From Spirochaetota bacterium (lineage in GTDB: Bacteria; Spirochaetota; UBA4802; JAKQUI01), in NCBI GenBank assembly GCA_029562645.1, contig JAKQUI010000036.1, positions 1 to 64,000 on the forward strand: DNA of 64,000 nucleotides. Direction: 5' to 3'. The number at the start of each line of letters is the position of its first letter. The stretch's first letter is position 1. Of this stretch, positions 32,645 to 42,269 are shown one piece after another. A program made the translations under genes and the position numbers. A model generated the notes under the pieces. The model worked only from the letters and a program-made list of their open reading frames with translations. It made no database searches and was not told where the DNA came from.

Positions 32645-34078
32645 CTACCGTGTTAGTTTTTTAACGAGCAATTCATTTACGATTTGCGGATTCGCCTTTC
32701 CCTGCGAGAGTTTCATCACCTGGCCGACGAGAAAACCAAGCGCCTTTTCCTTTCCGCTTCGATAATCGGCAACACTGGCGGGATTTTTCTCAATTACGCT
32801 GTCGACCACTGATTCGATGGCCGAGACGTCCGTTACCTGCTTCAAACCTCGTGATTCCACGATTCGTTCAGGATCTTCGCCCGATTCGAGCATGTCGGCG
32901 AATACCATCTTCGCTATTTTCCCGCTTATTGTGGCATTGTCGATGAGGGAGATGAGTTTCGCGAGTCGGGTCGGGGTGATGCGGCACTCGCCGATTCGTT
33001 CAGGATCCTCGATACCTGCAAGAAGCTCGCCCATGATCCAGTTCGACGCCTTCTTCGCATGTGCGCCCTCACGGACCACCGACTCGAAGTATTCGGCAAT
33101 CTGACGGACCGCGCACAAGACGCCGGCATCGTAGCGGGGAAGGGCGTATTCCTCAATGAAGCGGCGTATTTTCACATCGGGGAGTTCCGGCATGGCGTCC
33201 TTGATTTCCACGATAAAGGATCCATCAACAATGACGGGCGCGAGGTCGGGATCGGGGAAATAGCGGTAATCGTGCGCCTCCTCCTTCGATCGCATGCTGA
33301 AGGTCTCATTACGGTCGGCGTCCCAGAGCCGGGTTTCCTGATGTATACGTTCACCGTCGTCCAGCAGTTCCTTTTGACGAGCAATCTCGTGCTCTAGGGA
33401 AAGTTTCACCGCTTTAAAGGAGTTCAGGTTTTTGACCTCAACTTTTTCTCCAAGGGTTGTGGTTCCCTTGGGTCGTATCGAAACGTTGACGTCGCACCTG
33501 AGGCTGCCCTCCTCCATATTGCAATCGGACACATCGAGGTACTTCATGATGCTCTTGAGCTTGAGCAAGTACTGGTACGCCTCTTCCGGTGTTGCGATAT
33601 CGGGTTCCGAAACGATTTCGATAAGCGGAACACCGCACCGATTGAAGTCAACGAACGAAACTCGATTAGCGCTATCGTCGGAATGCATGTTCTTCCCGGC
33701 ATCCTCCTCGAGATGCACGCGATTCACTCCTATGCGCCGCGGGGCGCCATCGGTATCGATTTCGATGTATCCCTTCCCGCAAATGGGCTTGTCGTATTGC
33801 GATATCTGGTACGCTTTTGGCAGGTCAGGATAGAAATAGTTCTTTCTGTCGAATTTACTGTATTGTGAAATGGAGCAATTAAGAGCAAGGCCTGCCCGAA
33901 TCGCCTTTATCAGGGCTTCGCGGTTGAGCACCGGCAGAACCCCCGGCAGTCCCAAACATACCGGGCATGTCTGTGAATTCGGCTCTTCACCAAACACGGT
34001 GGCGCACGAACAGAATATTTTCGTGGCGGTGTTCAATTGAACATGAACTTCGAGCCCGATGACCGGTTCATAGTGCAT
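32645..34078 (-). CDS. gatB: Aspartyl/glutamyl-tRNA amidotransferase subunit B
   Basis: The 477-residue GatB activates and amidates Glu-tRNA(Gln) or Asp-tRNA(Asn) with GatA and GatC. It begins MHYEPVIGLEVHVQL, with CPVCLGLPGVLPVLN, FDRKNYFYPDLPKAYQISQY, RVHLEEDAGKNMH and NRCGVPLIEIVSEPDI following, and a C-terminal GatB/YqeY domain (NPASVADYRSGKEKALGFLV, MKLSQGKANPQIV). Length is normal. gatA and gatC are not in the window. Presence implies indirect Gln-tRNA formation in this organism. Confidence 0.97.
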   Translation of the reverse strand: MHYEPVIGLEVHVQLNTATKIFCSCATVFGEEPNSQTCPVCLGLPGVLPVLNREALIKAIRAGLALNCSISQYSKFDRKNYFYPDLPKAYQISQYDKPICGKGYIEIDTDGAPRRIGVNRVHLEEDAGKNMHSDDSANRVSFVDFNRCGVPLIEIVSEPDIATPEEAYQYLLKLKSIMKYLDVSDCNMEEGSLRCDVNVSIRPKGTTTLGEKVEVKNLNSFKAVKLSLEHEIARQKELLDDGERIHQETRLWDADRNETFSMRSKEEAHDYRYFPDPDLAPVIVDGSFIVEIKDAMPELPDVKIRRFIEEYALPRYDAGVLCAVRQIAEYFESVVREGAHAKKASNWIMGELLAGIEDPERIGECRITPTRLAKLISLIDNATISGKIAKMVFADMLESGEDPERIVESRGLKQVTDVSAIESVVDSVIEKNPASVADYRSGKEKALGFLVGQVMKLSQGKANPQIVNELLVKKLTR

Positions 34079-34245
34079 ATTAGACCCTGCAACAAAATTA
34101 TTACTTGATTAATGCAACTCAATAATCATTGTATAAAATTCACAATTATAAATTTGCCGCATAAATCAAAAAGTGCATTCATGTGTCATTTCCAATATAT
34201 GACATAATCTTAAATAGGCTGTTTTGATTATATGTACATGTTTTA

Positions 34246-34749
34246 ATGAATATGCCATCGGTAAAAATAATAAAAGATTTTAGTGTTCGTTTCCTCGTTT
34301 ACCCAATCCTGTTCGCACTCGGCATGGGCATCGGAGCAGTTCTGGGCGGGCAACTGATCGATCTACTGCTCTATTCAAATAAAAAAAACATCTCGCTCCT
34401 CTATCGCCCTGCAAAAGAATACATCCAGCTTGCAAATCGCTTGCAGAATCCTGATGAATACAACCGGATTACCAGCTATTACCTCATCCAGGAAGTCAAT
34501 CGGATCGATGTTGACTTCCTCGCGGAACGCTATCGACGCGAAGAGCGTGGCTATCTTCGCAGGACCATCATATGGGTAATCGGTTTTTCTGGCGATCTCC
34601 AGAGATCATATCGTTTTTTTGATGATATCTATTCCGAGGCCGAAAAAGACCAGCAGCGGGAAATACTCCGTTCACTCCGACGGCTCAATCGGGGCAGGTA
34701 TCATGAGTTTATCAAACGTCGCAATATTCCTGACGATATTGACCGCTAA
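34246..34749 (+). CDS. Small membrane-anchored protein of unknown function
   Basis: The 167-residue protein has one strong hydrophobic segment near the start (VYPILFALGMGIGAVLGGQL) and a long charged helical remainder (LAERYRREERGYLRRTIIW ... EKDQQREILRSLRRLNRG). No motif is recognisable. It is transcribed away from gatB and upstream of the nadD operon. Confidence 0.55.
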   Translation: MNMPSVKIIKDFSVRFLVYPILFALGMGIGAVLGGQLIDLLLYSNKKNISLLYRPAKEYIQLANRLQNPDEYNRITSYYLIQEVNRIDVDFLAERYRREERGYLRRTIIWVIGFSGDLQRSYRFFDDIYSEAEKDQQREILRSLRRLNRGRYHEFIKRRNIPDDIDR

Positions 34750-34857
34750 AAGGGCAGCGGGTATCAAAATTTATTGTTGACGTAGATACGAGTCCTAACG
34801 CTTACAATCATTACACAGCCGTACCGGAGCACTTGGGGGCGGCTTGGCGGCAACAGA

Positions 34858-35439
34858 TTGAGAACGGGCATTCTGGGCGGCACATTCAATCCGATCCATT
34901 ACGGGCATCTTATAAATGCGCAGATGATCGCAGAGGAGTTTGCGCTCGATCGGGTGTTATTTGTCCCCTCAAAGGCGCCGGTGCACAAAGCGCTCGAGGG
35001 AAACGCAACAGCTCAAGACCGCTTACGGATGGTTGAGCGTGCGATCGAAGGAAATGACACATTTCGTGCGCTCGACATTGAGCTTGTACGCGATGCGCCA
35101 TCCTACACGCTGTTCACCGTACGAGAGCTTGTGCGATTGTTTCCGGAGGATCATTTTCACCTGATTATCGGGCTCGATTCGTACCGCGAGATCCACACCT
35201 GGTACCGATTCGAGGAGTTGCTTAAATCGCTTCCGGTCATTGTCATGAACCGACCGGATGCCGGATCCGACGAACGCGACGACATTCCGCCTCACAAATG
35301 TCACCGTGCGCACAACCCGTACATCCAGATAAGCTCATCGCTCATCCGGGGGAGGCGCAGGGATGGATCGTCCATTCGATATTTAGTGCCGCCGACGGTG
35401 GATGACTATATACAACAGCGAGGACTATACACGACTTGA
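34858..35439 (+). CDS. nadD: Nicotinate-nucleotide adenylyltransferase
   Basis: The 193-residue enzyme makes deamido-NAD from nicotinate mononucleotide and ATP. The nucleotidyltransferase motifs are clear: GILGGTFNPIHYGHLINAQM with the T/HxGH signature, FVPSKAPVHK, HFHLIIGLDSYREIHTWYRF and the C-terminal ISSSLIRGRRRDG block. The start is TTG 34858, placed so that GILGGTFNP lies at residue 4 as in homologues. It overlaps the LCP gene by four bases. Together with nadA it covers two steps of NAD synthesis. Confidence 0.93.
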   Translation: MRTGILGGTFNPIHYGHLINAQMIAEEFALDRVLFVPSKAPVHKALEGNATAQDRLRMVERAIEGNDTFRALDIELVRDAPSYTLFTVRELVRLFPEDHFHLIIGLDSYREIHTWYRFEELLKSLPVIVMNRPDAGSDERDDIPPHKCHRAHNPYIQISSSLIRGRRRDGSSIRYLVPPTVDDYIQQRGLYTT

Positions 35440-36542
35440 AACGGAAACTATTCATTGGCGCATGCGGAGTGATCGCGATCACCGGGATTCTTATCGCATA
35501 CTACGTCTATACGATCAACACGCGAAACGTGATCGAAACGCTCATATCCAGCAAAAAGATCATCAATATACTCATCGGTGGGAGCAACACCTATAATCGC
35601 GACCGCCATCGGCTCTATGCGCTGGTGAGCATCAATCCGGAAAACGGAAAGATTGTCGTAACATTTATTCCACCATCTTTCAACCTCAATTCCCACCGTA
35701 AGGGATCATCCCCGCTCCGCATTGACGAAGTTGATTTCACGAGCTTTAAAAAGGTGAGCGACGCTCTCAACAACAACCTGAAGATCAACATACCGTTCTA
35801 TATCCAGCTCTATGCACCGGACGTGAAGCGGGCCGTCGATATGATAGAGGGAGTGGATTTGTTCGTGCTCGACCAGAAGAGGGACCGCGACCCCATCGCA
35901 TCCGGCGTTCAGTACTTCGACGGGGAACGCATCATGCGATACATCAATGCGGTGGATGACGATTCCATTTTCCGGAAATATGATCGCGTTCAAGACGTCC
36001 TTTTGACGCTGTATCACAATGGAGCGATGTACAAACGGTTCGCGACCATGCCGTTTCTTTCCGAGCTATTCTCCAGCATCACCACAAATATGCTTCCCCA
36101 GGAATTGCTTTCGCTGTCCGAGATTCTGCTCAAACGGTCGGAAATGCTGTGCGCGACACTTCCGGCGACCATGTCGGAGGACGGCGTGTTCCATTTCGAT
36201 GATATCGCCTATAAAATTTACGAGTCGAAAATCCTTAAGCGACTGGTTATCAAAGACACGACGGCCCCCTCTATCAAAGTTAAGATTCTCAATGGTTCCG
36301 GCGTCCCGGGCCTTGCTCGCAAAATCCGGAATATCCTCATTCGAGACGGCCTCAGCGTCATGGAATTCGGGACTTCGCCATATCCGCCCATCGACAAAAC
36401 GGTCATCATAAATCAAAAAGGCGACATGGCCGAGGCCATCAAGGTTTCGGAGCTCTTGGGCATCAATCAGATCTATCATGTCGTCGACAATACGCAGCTG
36501 CACAGCGTCCTGATCATTCTGGGGAAAGACCTTGCAAAATAG
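35436..36542 (+). CDS. LytR-CpsA-Psr (LCP) family protein with LytR C-terminal domain
   Basis: The 368-residue protein has an N-terminal anchor helix (FIGACGVIAITGILIAYYVY), an extracytoplasmic LCP domain (INILIGGSNTYNRDRHRLYA, VDMIEGVDLFVLD, YFDGERIMRYINAVDDDSIF, RKYDRVQDVLL) and a LytR_C domain (IKVKILNGSGVPGLARKIRN). LCP enzymes transfer glycopolymers to the cell wall in Gram-positives; in Gram-negatives their role is less known. TTG 35436 overlaps the nadD stop. The nadD-LCP-rsfS order is common in bacteria. Confidence 0.85.
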   Translation: MKRKLFIGACGVIAITGILIAYYVYTINTRNVIETLISSKKIINILIGGSNTYNRDRHRLYALVSINPENGKIVVTFIPPSFNLNSHRKGSSPLRIDEVDFTSFKKVSDALNNNLKINIPFYIQLYAPDVKRAVDMIEGVDLFVLDQKRDRDPIASGVQYFDGERIMRYINAVDDDSIFRKYDRVQDVLLTLYHNGAMYKRFATMPFLSELFSSITTNMLPQELLSLSEILLKRSEMLCATLPATMSEDGVFHFDDIAYKIYESKILKRLVIKDTTAPSIKVKILNGSGVPGLARKIRNILIRDGLSVMEFGTSPYPPIDKTVIINQKGDMAEAIKVSELLGINQIYHVVDNTQLHSVLIILGKDLAK

Positions 36543-36903
36543 CATGCGCACGTTTACCGAAAAAGACCTGGCCGATTGCGCTCGCTCCTGCGCCGGCGTC
36601 CTCGACCAGAAAAAGGCGAACGACATCATCGTCCTGAACCTTAAGGGCGTCAATAGCGCATTCGACTACTTCGTTATTGCTACCGCGCAATCGCACCTGC
36701 ACTGCCGGGCGCTGGCGAAGGAGCTCCAGCGACATCTGCATTCGCTGGGCATGGTCCAGCGCGGAAAACCGGACCTCGACACCGGCTGGGTGCTTCTTGA
36801 CTTCAATGAGATCATTGTACACGTGTTTATTCAGGAGCAACGCGAGTATTACCAGCTTGAAAAGCTATGGGCCGACGCGGAGAGGATCACCATCGATGCG
36901 TAA
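36532..36903 (+). CDS. rsfS: Ribosomal silencing factor RsfS
   Basis: The 123-residue protein binds ribosomal protein uL14 and blocks subunit joining in starvation. Motifs: ADCARSCAGVLDQKKANDII, LKGVNSAFDYFVIATAQSHL, LDTGWVLLDFNEIIVHVFIQ and EQREYYQLEKLW, as in the RsfS/Iojap family. TTG 36532 is favoured because GGGGA lies six bases before it and the overlap with the LCP gene matches the rest of the operon; ATG 36544 is possible. Confidence 0.93.
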   Translation: MQNSMRTFTEKDLADCARSCAGVLDQKKANDIIVLNLKGVNSAFDYFVIATAQSHLHCRALAKELQRHLHSLGMVQRGKPDLDTGWVLLDFNEIIVHVFIQEQREYYQLEKLWADAERITIDA

Positions 36904-38557
36904 GATCAGTAAGACGAATCACCGTCGACTAATTTTTCTCGCGGCAGCTGCATGCACATCATGGATACTGTTCTCCACGTGCACGCCAGATTATTCAAAA
37001 GAAACGCGCGATGCGATTCGCCGTCTCACCCTCGAACAAAAGATCGGTCAGATGATCATGCCGGGTGTGGCCGGCAAAGAGATGAACCCTGCCGCTTCCG
37101 CAATGATCGGAACCTATAAACCCGGCGGCATCATCCTTTTCGGGTTCAATCTCTCCGACAAGAACGGCACACGCACCTTCATACGGGAGCTGCAGCGTCG
37201 CTCGATGGATGTCGGCGGCCTGCCGTTGTTCATCTCCATAGACCAGGAGGGAGGTCGCGTTAAACGAATACGGGACGGCGTTACCCAATTCCCCGGCAAC
37301 ATGGCGCTGGGGGCGGGCGGCGATCCGGAGCTTGCCTACACTATCGCTCGAGTGCTGGGCATGCAGCTTCGAATGATGGGCGTGAACATGAATCTCGCGC
37401 CGGTCCTCGACGTGAACAACAATTACCATAATCCCGTTATCAACCTTCGCTCATTCGGTTCATCGAAAGAGATTGTTTCACGCCTCGGCGCAGCCTATAT
37501 ACGCGGAATCCAGGACGCGAAGTGCATAGCCGTCGGGAAGCACTTTCCCGGCCATGGCGATACGAACAAGGATTCCCATGTCACGCTGCCGGTCATTCCC
37601 TATGACGAGCGTCGTCTCGAACAACTAGAATGGGTTCCGTTCCGCGCGGCAATCGCCTCCCGCGTGGAGGGCATCATGACCGCCCACATCGCATACCCCA
37701 CCATTCTTAACAATGACGATTCGGCGACCATCTCCCGATATTTTTTAACCGACGTCCTCAGGACACGGATGAACTATGACGGACTCATCATCAGCGACGA
37801 TATGGAAATGCACGCCATCGCGAAACGAATGGATCTTGGCACGGCGGCCGTCAAGGCGGTCAATGCCGGCGCCGATATCGTCCTCATCAGCTCATATGAA
37901 AAAAATATTCCGGCAATATTTAACGCCCTCAAGAACGCTGCAATCGACGGAACACTTTCCACGGAACGTATCGATCAATCGGTACGGCGCATTCTCGCCA
38001 GTAAGCTTCGCTATTCGATCATGAAGGTGACCGAATCATCCACAATCCTTTCGGAACCAGACTATTCCGATTCCCAGCTGCGTCTCCTCGAAACGGCCGA
38101 CACCGTGAACGCGACCGCATCCAAACGCGCCATTTGCTATCTCGGCAGAGACGGCGCCCTCTTCAGGCGTCTCGGTTCAGGAGCCATCCATCCGGTCGTC
38201 ATCAATGCCAGTCCCGTATTTCGCGCGCATCTCACCCGTTCCGTTCCCGGCTGCCGCTTCGCAGATTCCGTTGATGGCATCCGTGATACGACCGCCCTTG
38301 CAGTGTATTACACTGACCGACTCCAACAATCGGACATCGCACAACATTCAACAAAGGCCGCCGCGAGGCGGATACCGTTTCTTGTCGTTTTTCCTGGCAA
38401 TCCATTCGAACTCCACGCTCTTACTTCCATGCCGGACCTTCTCATTTCATTTTCGAACACTGATGAATCCCTTCGCCAGCTTGCCGTGTGCATCGGCGGG
38501 GGATTCATTCCGCGCTACGGAAGCCCGATCGACCTTGGTATTTCCGTGTCCCCATGA
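36896..38557 (+). CDS. Glycoside hydrolase family 3, NagZ-like exported enzyme
   Basis: The 553-residue protein has a hydrophobic leader ending in LFSTCTPDY, a possible loose lipobox, and then a GH3 domain: IGQMIMPGV, GGIILFGFNLSDKNG, ISIDQEGGRVKRI, APVLDVNNN, KHFPGHGDTNKDSHVTLP (the NagZ KHFPGHG loop with its His) and GLIISDDMEMHAIA with the catalytic Asp. A C-terminal domain of about 170 residues follows. It probably removes beta-N-acetylglucosamine from cell-wall fragments. ATG 36896 overlaps rsfS by eight bases and its stop overlaps hemW. Confidence 0.88.
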   Translation: MRKISKTNHRRLIFLAAAACTSWILFSTCTPDYSKETRDAIRRLTLEQKIGQMIMPGVAGKEMNPAASAMIGTYKPGGIILFGFNLSDKNGTRTFIRELQRRSMDVGGLPLFISIDQEGGRVKRIRDGVTQFPGNMALGAGGDPELAYTIARVLGMQLRMMGVNMNLAPVLDVNNNYHNPVINLRSFGSSKEIVSRLGAAYIRGIQDAKCIAVGKHFPGHGDTNKDSHVTLPVIPYDERRLEQLEWVPFRAAIASRVEGIMTAHIAYPTILNNDDSATISRYFLTDVLRTRMNYDGLIISDDMEMHAIAKRMDLGTAAVKAVNAGADIVLISSYEKNIPAIFNALKNAAIDGTLSTERIDQSVRRILASKLRYSIMKVTESSTILSEPDYSDSQLRLLETADTVNATASKRAICYLGRDGALFRRLGSGAIHPVVINASPVFRAHLTRSVPGCRFADSVDGIRDTTALAVYYTDRLQQSDIAQHSTKAAARRIPFLVVFPGNPFELHALTSMPDLLISFSNTDESLRQLAVCIGGGFIPRYGSPIDLGISVSP

Positions 38558-39696
38558 AATGCGGCGTCTATGTCCACATTCCGTTTTGTCGAGCGAAATG
38601 CGATTATTGCTCGTTCTACTCGATCCCCTTTGATCCTCGATCAGCCGACTCAAAAGACCTACTTACTACTTACATCAACCGCATCGTCGATGAAATAGTT
38701 TCCTTCGCCACAATACACGATAATTGCACAATCGACACGATCTATTTCGGCGGTGGAACGCCATCGCTCGTCGACGCTGCACATCTTTCCGCGATACTTG
38801 CCACAATCCGCAACGCATTTCAAGTGACTGACGAATGCGAAATCACCATTGAATGCAATCCCGAAGATTGCACCTTTGAAACGATTTCTTCACTTGTTGA
38901 TATCGGAGCGAATCGCATAACCCTTGGGGTCCAGAACGTCTTCTCTTCATTCCGGTCGCATATTGGCCGTGCGTCGAACGCGGATGTGATGCGTGCGCTT
39001 GAAATCTTTTTCTCCGTAGACGGATTCATCCGATGCGTTGATTACATCGTCGGAATACCCGGTCAGACCGGCATCTTGCTCCGAAATGAATTGCGATATA
39101 TAATTCAATATAGTCCGCAACATATCTCAGCATATCTGTTCACCGTCGAACCGGGTTCGCCATATCATGTCCGTCATACCGCTCCCATCGATTTCGATGA
39201 CACCCAGCTGTCGCTGTTTGATGAAGCCATAGACATGTTTAGCGCATTCGAATACACTCAATACGAAATCTCGAACTTTGCGCGCGATGGATTCCAAAGC
39301 CGCCATAACAGCAAATACTGGAATTGGGAGCCATATCTTGGTTTTGGCGCTGGCGCACATTCCTTCTTCAACGGAATTCGCTGGCACAATCCAACGGATG
39401 TCTTCGGGTACATCAACGCTGCGGAATCGATCCTGGACAATCGCAGCATCGGACATCAAAAGGCCGAGTATGTTTTATGCGTCCTCAGGCGGAGCGATGG
39501 TCTATCATTCCAAAATTTTTCATCGACGTTCCATACGTGCATTCCCGATCACATGATGAACGCCATAGATCGTCACTGTTCAATGGGGACATTGGAGAGG
39601 AGACACAAAGAAGGTGATTCCACTATTAGGCTCACCCGCGCGGGGATTCATGTCATGGACAGCGTCGTATATGATCTGACGGAAGGGTTTCTTTAG
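38554..39696 (+). CDS. hemW: HemW-like radical SAM heme chaperone
   Basis: The 380-residue protein begins CGVYVHIPFCRAKCDYCSFY, with the CxxxCxxC iron-sulfur motif of radical SAM enzymes in the HemW form (CRAKCDYC). Further HemW blocks are IDTIYFGGGTPSLVDAAHLS, EITIECNPEDCTFETI, NRITLGVQNV, YQIVGIPGQT-like VDYIVGIPGQT, and YEISNFARDGFQSRHNSKYW with the HNxxYW motif. HemW delivers heme to respiratory enzymes. It starts at ATG 38554 overlapping the GH3 stop (ATGA), so it is the last gene of the nadD operon. Confidence 0.9.
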   Translation: MKCGVYVHIPFCRAKCDYCSFYSIPFDPRSADSKDLLTTYINRIVDEIVSFATIHDNCTIDTIYFGGGTPSLVDAAHLSAILATIRNAFQVTDECEITIECNPEDCTFETISSLVDIGANRITLGVQNVFSSFRSHIGRASNADVMRALEIFFSVDGFIRCVDYIVGIPGQTGILLRNELRYIIQYSPQHISAYLFTVEPGSPYHVRHTAPIDFDDTQLSLFDEAIDMFSAFEYTQYEISNFARDGFQSRHNSKYWNWEPYLGFGAGAHSFFNGIRWHNPTDVFGYINAAESILDNRSIGHQKAEYVLCVLRRSDGLSFQNFSSTFHTCIPDHMMNAIDRHCSMGTLERRHKEGDSTIRLTRAGIHVMDSVVYDLTEGFL

Positions 39697-39704
39697 ACAA
39701 TCCC

Positions 39705-40628
39705 CTAATCCCGTATCACGAAGTACTTTTTGTAATTCTCGTTAATTCTTGCATAGTTGTCCGCCAATTGCCGGTTTCCAGCCCTTTGATAATACTGCGT
39801 CAGCAGGTCCGTCGCTTTTATAATGAAAATACTGATGTTCTTTCCGGAAACACCCTTTGCGAATTCGGAACCGCCCCTCTTGAGCATGCTCATGGCGGTA
39901 TTTATTTGTTGATGAAGCTGGTTGACAAAAGATTTAAACTCGATATCATTGTTCATGATACACTCGTTCAGTTTGTCTATATCGACGCCTCCAGACAGAA
40001 GAAAGTATTTTTTGATTCTCACCAGTGATTCGCTTATCAACGATCGGTCAAGCGCCTTCGTAATCAGGTTTTTCAACATTTCGAAGGCTTCGAGTTTTTC
40101 CGTATATGTCTCGGGCAGATGGCCATGTATCCGCTTGAAGAGGTTAAACGCGGTCTTCTCGACCTCCTCGCAGTCGATATCTGAATCGATAATCTTCTTC
40201 AGTTTCTGGTAGTTGTCCGGGTTCCGTTCGAGAATCTTCATGTACAGCTCGACACCGCGCAGGGCCTCCCGGAACGAGGTCGCGTTCGCGCTCGAAAAAT
40301 CCTTTCGAAGATAGCAGCGCAGACCCTCGATGATCATGGGTGATTGCGCCGTTATCAAAATGGTGTCCATGTCGGGTTCGAAATCCAGGAAACCCCGCTT
40401 TTTCGCAGGTTCATCGCGATCTGCATCATCCTGATCGTTCGCGATGATGGGCCCTTGATCGTGTTCATCAAAATCGAATCCCGCGCCATCTTCAGCGCCA
40501 TCCCCTGTTATCTTTGAATCGTTTGATTCAGGAGCACGCCCGATGGGCGCATCAGGCCCGCTCCGGGCATGTTCGTCATCGAACATGTCATCGAAGGAAA
40601 AATCGTCGTCATTCTTGTTTTGGGGCAT
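39705..40628 (-). CDS. Acidic-tailed helical protein of unknown function
   Basis: The 307-residue protein has a very acidic, probably disordered first 85 residues (DDDFSFDDMFDDEHARSG, DQDDADRDE) and a helical C-terminal region (LERNPDNYQKLKKIIDSDID, AFEMLKNLITKALDRSLI). There is no signal peptide. It is convergent with hemW, eight bases between the stops. No family recognised. Confidence 0.55.
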   Translation of the reverse strand: MPQNKNDDDFSFDDMFDDEHARSGPDAPIGRAPESNDSKITGDGAEDGAGFDFDEHDQGPIIANDQDDADRDEPAKKRGFLDFEPDMDTILITAQSPMIIEGLRCYLRKDFSSANATSFREALRGVELYMKILERNPDNYQKLKKIIDSDIDCEEVEKTAFNLFKRIHGHLPETYTEKLEAFEMLKNLITKALDRSLISESLVRIKKYFLLSGGVDIDKLNECIMNNDIEFKSFVNQLHQQINTAMSMLKRGGSEFAKGVSGKNISIFIIKATDLLTQYYQRAGNRQLADNYARINENYKKYFVIRD

Positions 40629-40891
40629 AGGCGCACCTGCGCACAGAGTTTTCCTACGTTTATGTTTTATTCGGGAAATGTCAATACATATACCTCATAC
40701 CATACCACAATGTGACCATGCGGTTTGATCACATCACGCATAAAGTAGTTACCCCGTGCAGTGTGCGGTTTCCAAGGTATCCCAGTCGAAGGACCATTAC
40801 ACATAATGTCTCGAATATTGTACTTGAAATAATTATGCGTTTTCGCAAGAGTTGCATCGGTTGGATGTATCCGCTGGAGCGAAAAGACGCC

Positions 40892-41623
40892 ATGCCTCGA
40901 AAGATTCTCTGTGTCAATATCGATCATATCGCCACGATCCGGGAAGCACGCGGCGGCACCGAGCCTGATCCGATAGCCGGAGCGCGAATATGCGAACAAA
41001 ACGGCGCCGCCGGAATCACGGTCCATCTGCGCGAGGATCGTCGTCATATCCAGGACCGGGACGTCTTCACACTCCGTGATATTGTGATCGGGAAATTCAA
41101 TCTCGAGATGGCGCTCTCTGATGATATTATCGGGATTGCCCGCTCGGTGCTGCCGGACCAGATCACGCTCGTCCCGGAGAAGCGCGAGGAGCTCACCACC
41201 GAAGGCGGTCTCAACGTCATGAAGAATGAGTCACGCCTTCGTGATCTGGTTGTCGAGTTCAGGGAGAAAGACGTCGTCGTATCCTTGTTCATCGAGCCGG
41301 ATCTACCGACCATTGACGCAACGAAACGCACGGGCGCCGATTTTATCGAGATACACACGGGTTCGTACTGCAATGCCGGGAGTCATGAAGATCGATCGCG
41401 CGAACTGCAGCGCATCTACCGTGCGGCTGAACATGCCGTTTCTCTTGGAATCCGCGTGAATGCTGGGCACGGCCTCAATTACACCAATGTCCGTGATGTC
41501 CTTCGCACGCCGGGACTGGAAGAGCTCAACATCGGGCATTCCATCATCGCGCAATCAGTTTTTACCGGCCTTGCGACCGCAGTACGCGACATGGCCATAC
41601 TCGTCGAAGAATCAAATGCGTAG
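40892..41623 (+). CDS. pdxJ: Pyridoxine 5'-phosphate synthase
   Basis: The 243-residue TIM-barrel enzyme makes pyridoxine 5'-phosphate from 1-deoxyxylulose 5-phosphate and aminoacetone phosphate. Motifs: LCVNIDHIATIREARGGTEP, GAAGITVHLREDRRHIQDRD, FNLEMALSDDIIGIA, PDQITLVPEKREELTTEGGL, DFIEIHTGSYCNA, VNAGHGLNYTNV and ELNIGHSIIAQSVF. ATG 40892 is chosen from homology and the GGAG at 40876; an in-frame extension of 60 codons upstream has no homologous character. It probably shares a transcript with the next two small genes. Confidence 0.95.
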   Translation: MPRKILCVNIDHIATIREARGGTEPDPIAGARICEQNGAAGITVHLREDRRHIQDRDVFTLRDIVIGKFNLEMALSDDIIGIARSVLPDQITLVPEKREELTTEGGLNVMKNESRLRDLVVEFREKDVVVSLFIEPDLPTIDATKRTGADFIEIHTGSYCNAGSHEDRSRELQRIYRAAEHAVSLGIRVNAGHGLNYTNVRDVLRTPGLEELNIGHSIIAQSVFTGLATAVRDMAILVEESNA

Positions 41624-41653
41624 GCCGTGCCGAAATATTGAACGGAGACTGGC

Positions 41654-41860
41654 ATGATCCTTGGGTTTTTCAAGATACTTATCATCGCCATGCTTGTATA
41701 TGTACTGTATAGCGCCATCAAGTTGATTTTTTTCCCTGCGCGTCCGAAACGTGTCGATGGGGACCAACAGGAGCCGCGGTGGAATGCGTTTCGGACGCGC
41801 GAAGAACGTAGTGTTCCAAAAACAATCGTACTCGACAAGGACCAGTACAAAGTTGAATAA
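41654..41860 (+). CDS. Small single-pass membrane protein
   Basis: The 68-residue protein has one N-terminal helix (FFKILIIAMLVYVLYSAIKL) and a basic cytoplasmic tail (PARPKRVDGDQQEPRWNAF). It lies 30 bases after pdxJ and overlaps the next start (TTG 41853). Unknown function. Confidence 0.55.
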   Translation: MILGFFKILIIAMLVYVLYSAIKLIFFPARPKRVDGDQQEPRWNAFRTREERSVPKTIVLDKDQYKVE

Positions 41861-42269
41861 GGCAATCGTCATTGCATTCGCCCTGCATCTTGGGGTATCG
41901 GCAATTCTATCCTGCGGAACGCCGAAGGGAACCTTCGCGTTCAAGGGTGCACTGGATGACCGCTATCATACGCTCTCGGAAACGCCCGAGTTCGAACAGG
42001 GAAGCCCCGCCGAATGGGCCTATGTTTTCAATAAAAACTATGGTCTTCGGACCTTTGGCATCGTGGTCTTAAAAAAAGAGCTCGTATGGGTCGAGGTAAG
42101 TCGACGCACGGCATCCATCGATAAAACGTCTCGTGTCATTTACGGCTCGCTTGGCGATCTTTCAACCGGCCAGTACAAGATCATCATCACGGAAAAGGCA
42201 ACGGTGATCGACGAGCGCGAATTCGTCATCTATGCCGGCGAGGATGATGAAGATTTCGATCGCGACTGA
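41853..42269 (+). CDS. Probable lipoprotein of unknown function
   Basis: The 138-residue protein from TTG 41853 has a lipoprotein signal (IVIAFALHLGVSAILSC, acylated Cys 20) and a short beta-rich domain (AEWAYVFNKNYGLRTFGIVV ... LSTGQYKIIITEKATVIDE) of the kind seen in ligand- or envelope-binding modules. The upstream in-frame ATG 41751 lies inside the previous gene and is unlikely. The stop abuts the stop of the convergent IspH-UbiA gene. Confidence 0.6.
   Translation: MNKAIVIAFALHLGVSAILSCGTPKGTFAFKGALDDRYHTLSETPEFEQGSPAEWAYVFNKNYGLRTFGIVVLKKELVWVEVSRRTASIDKTSRVIYGSLGDLSTGQYKIIITEKATVIDEREFVIYAGEDDEDFDRD

Noticed and set aside
40712-40891. 60-codon N-terminal extension of PdxJ
   Set aside because: PdxJ proteins begin about MPRKILCVNIDHIA; the ribosome site fits ATG 40892.
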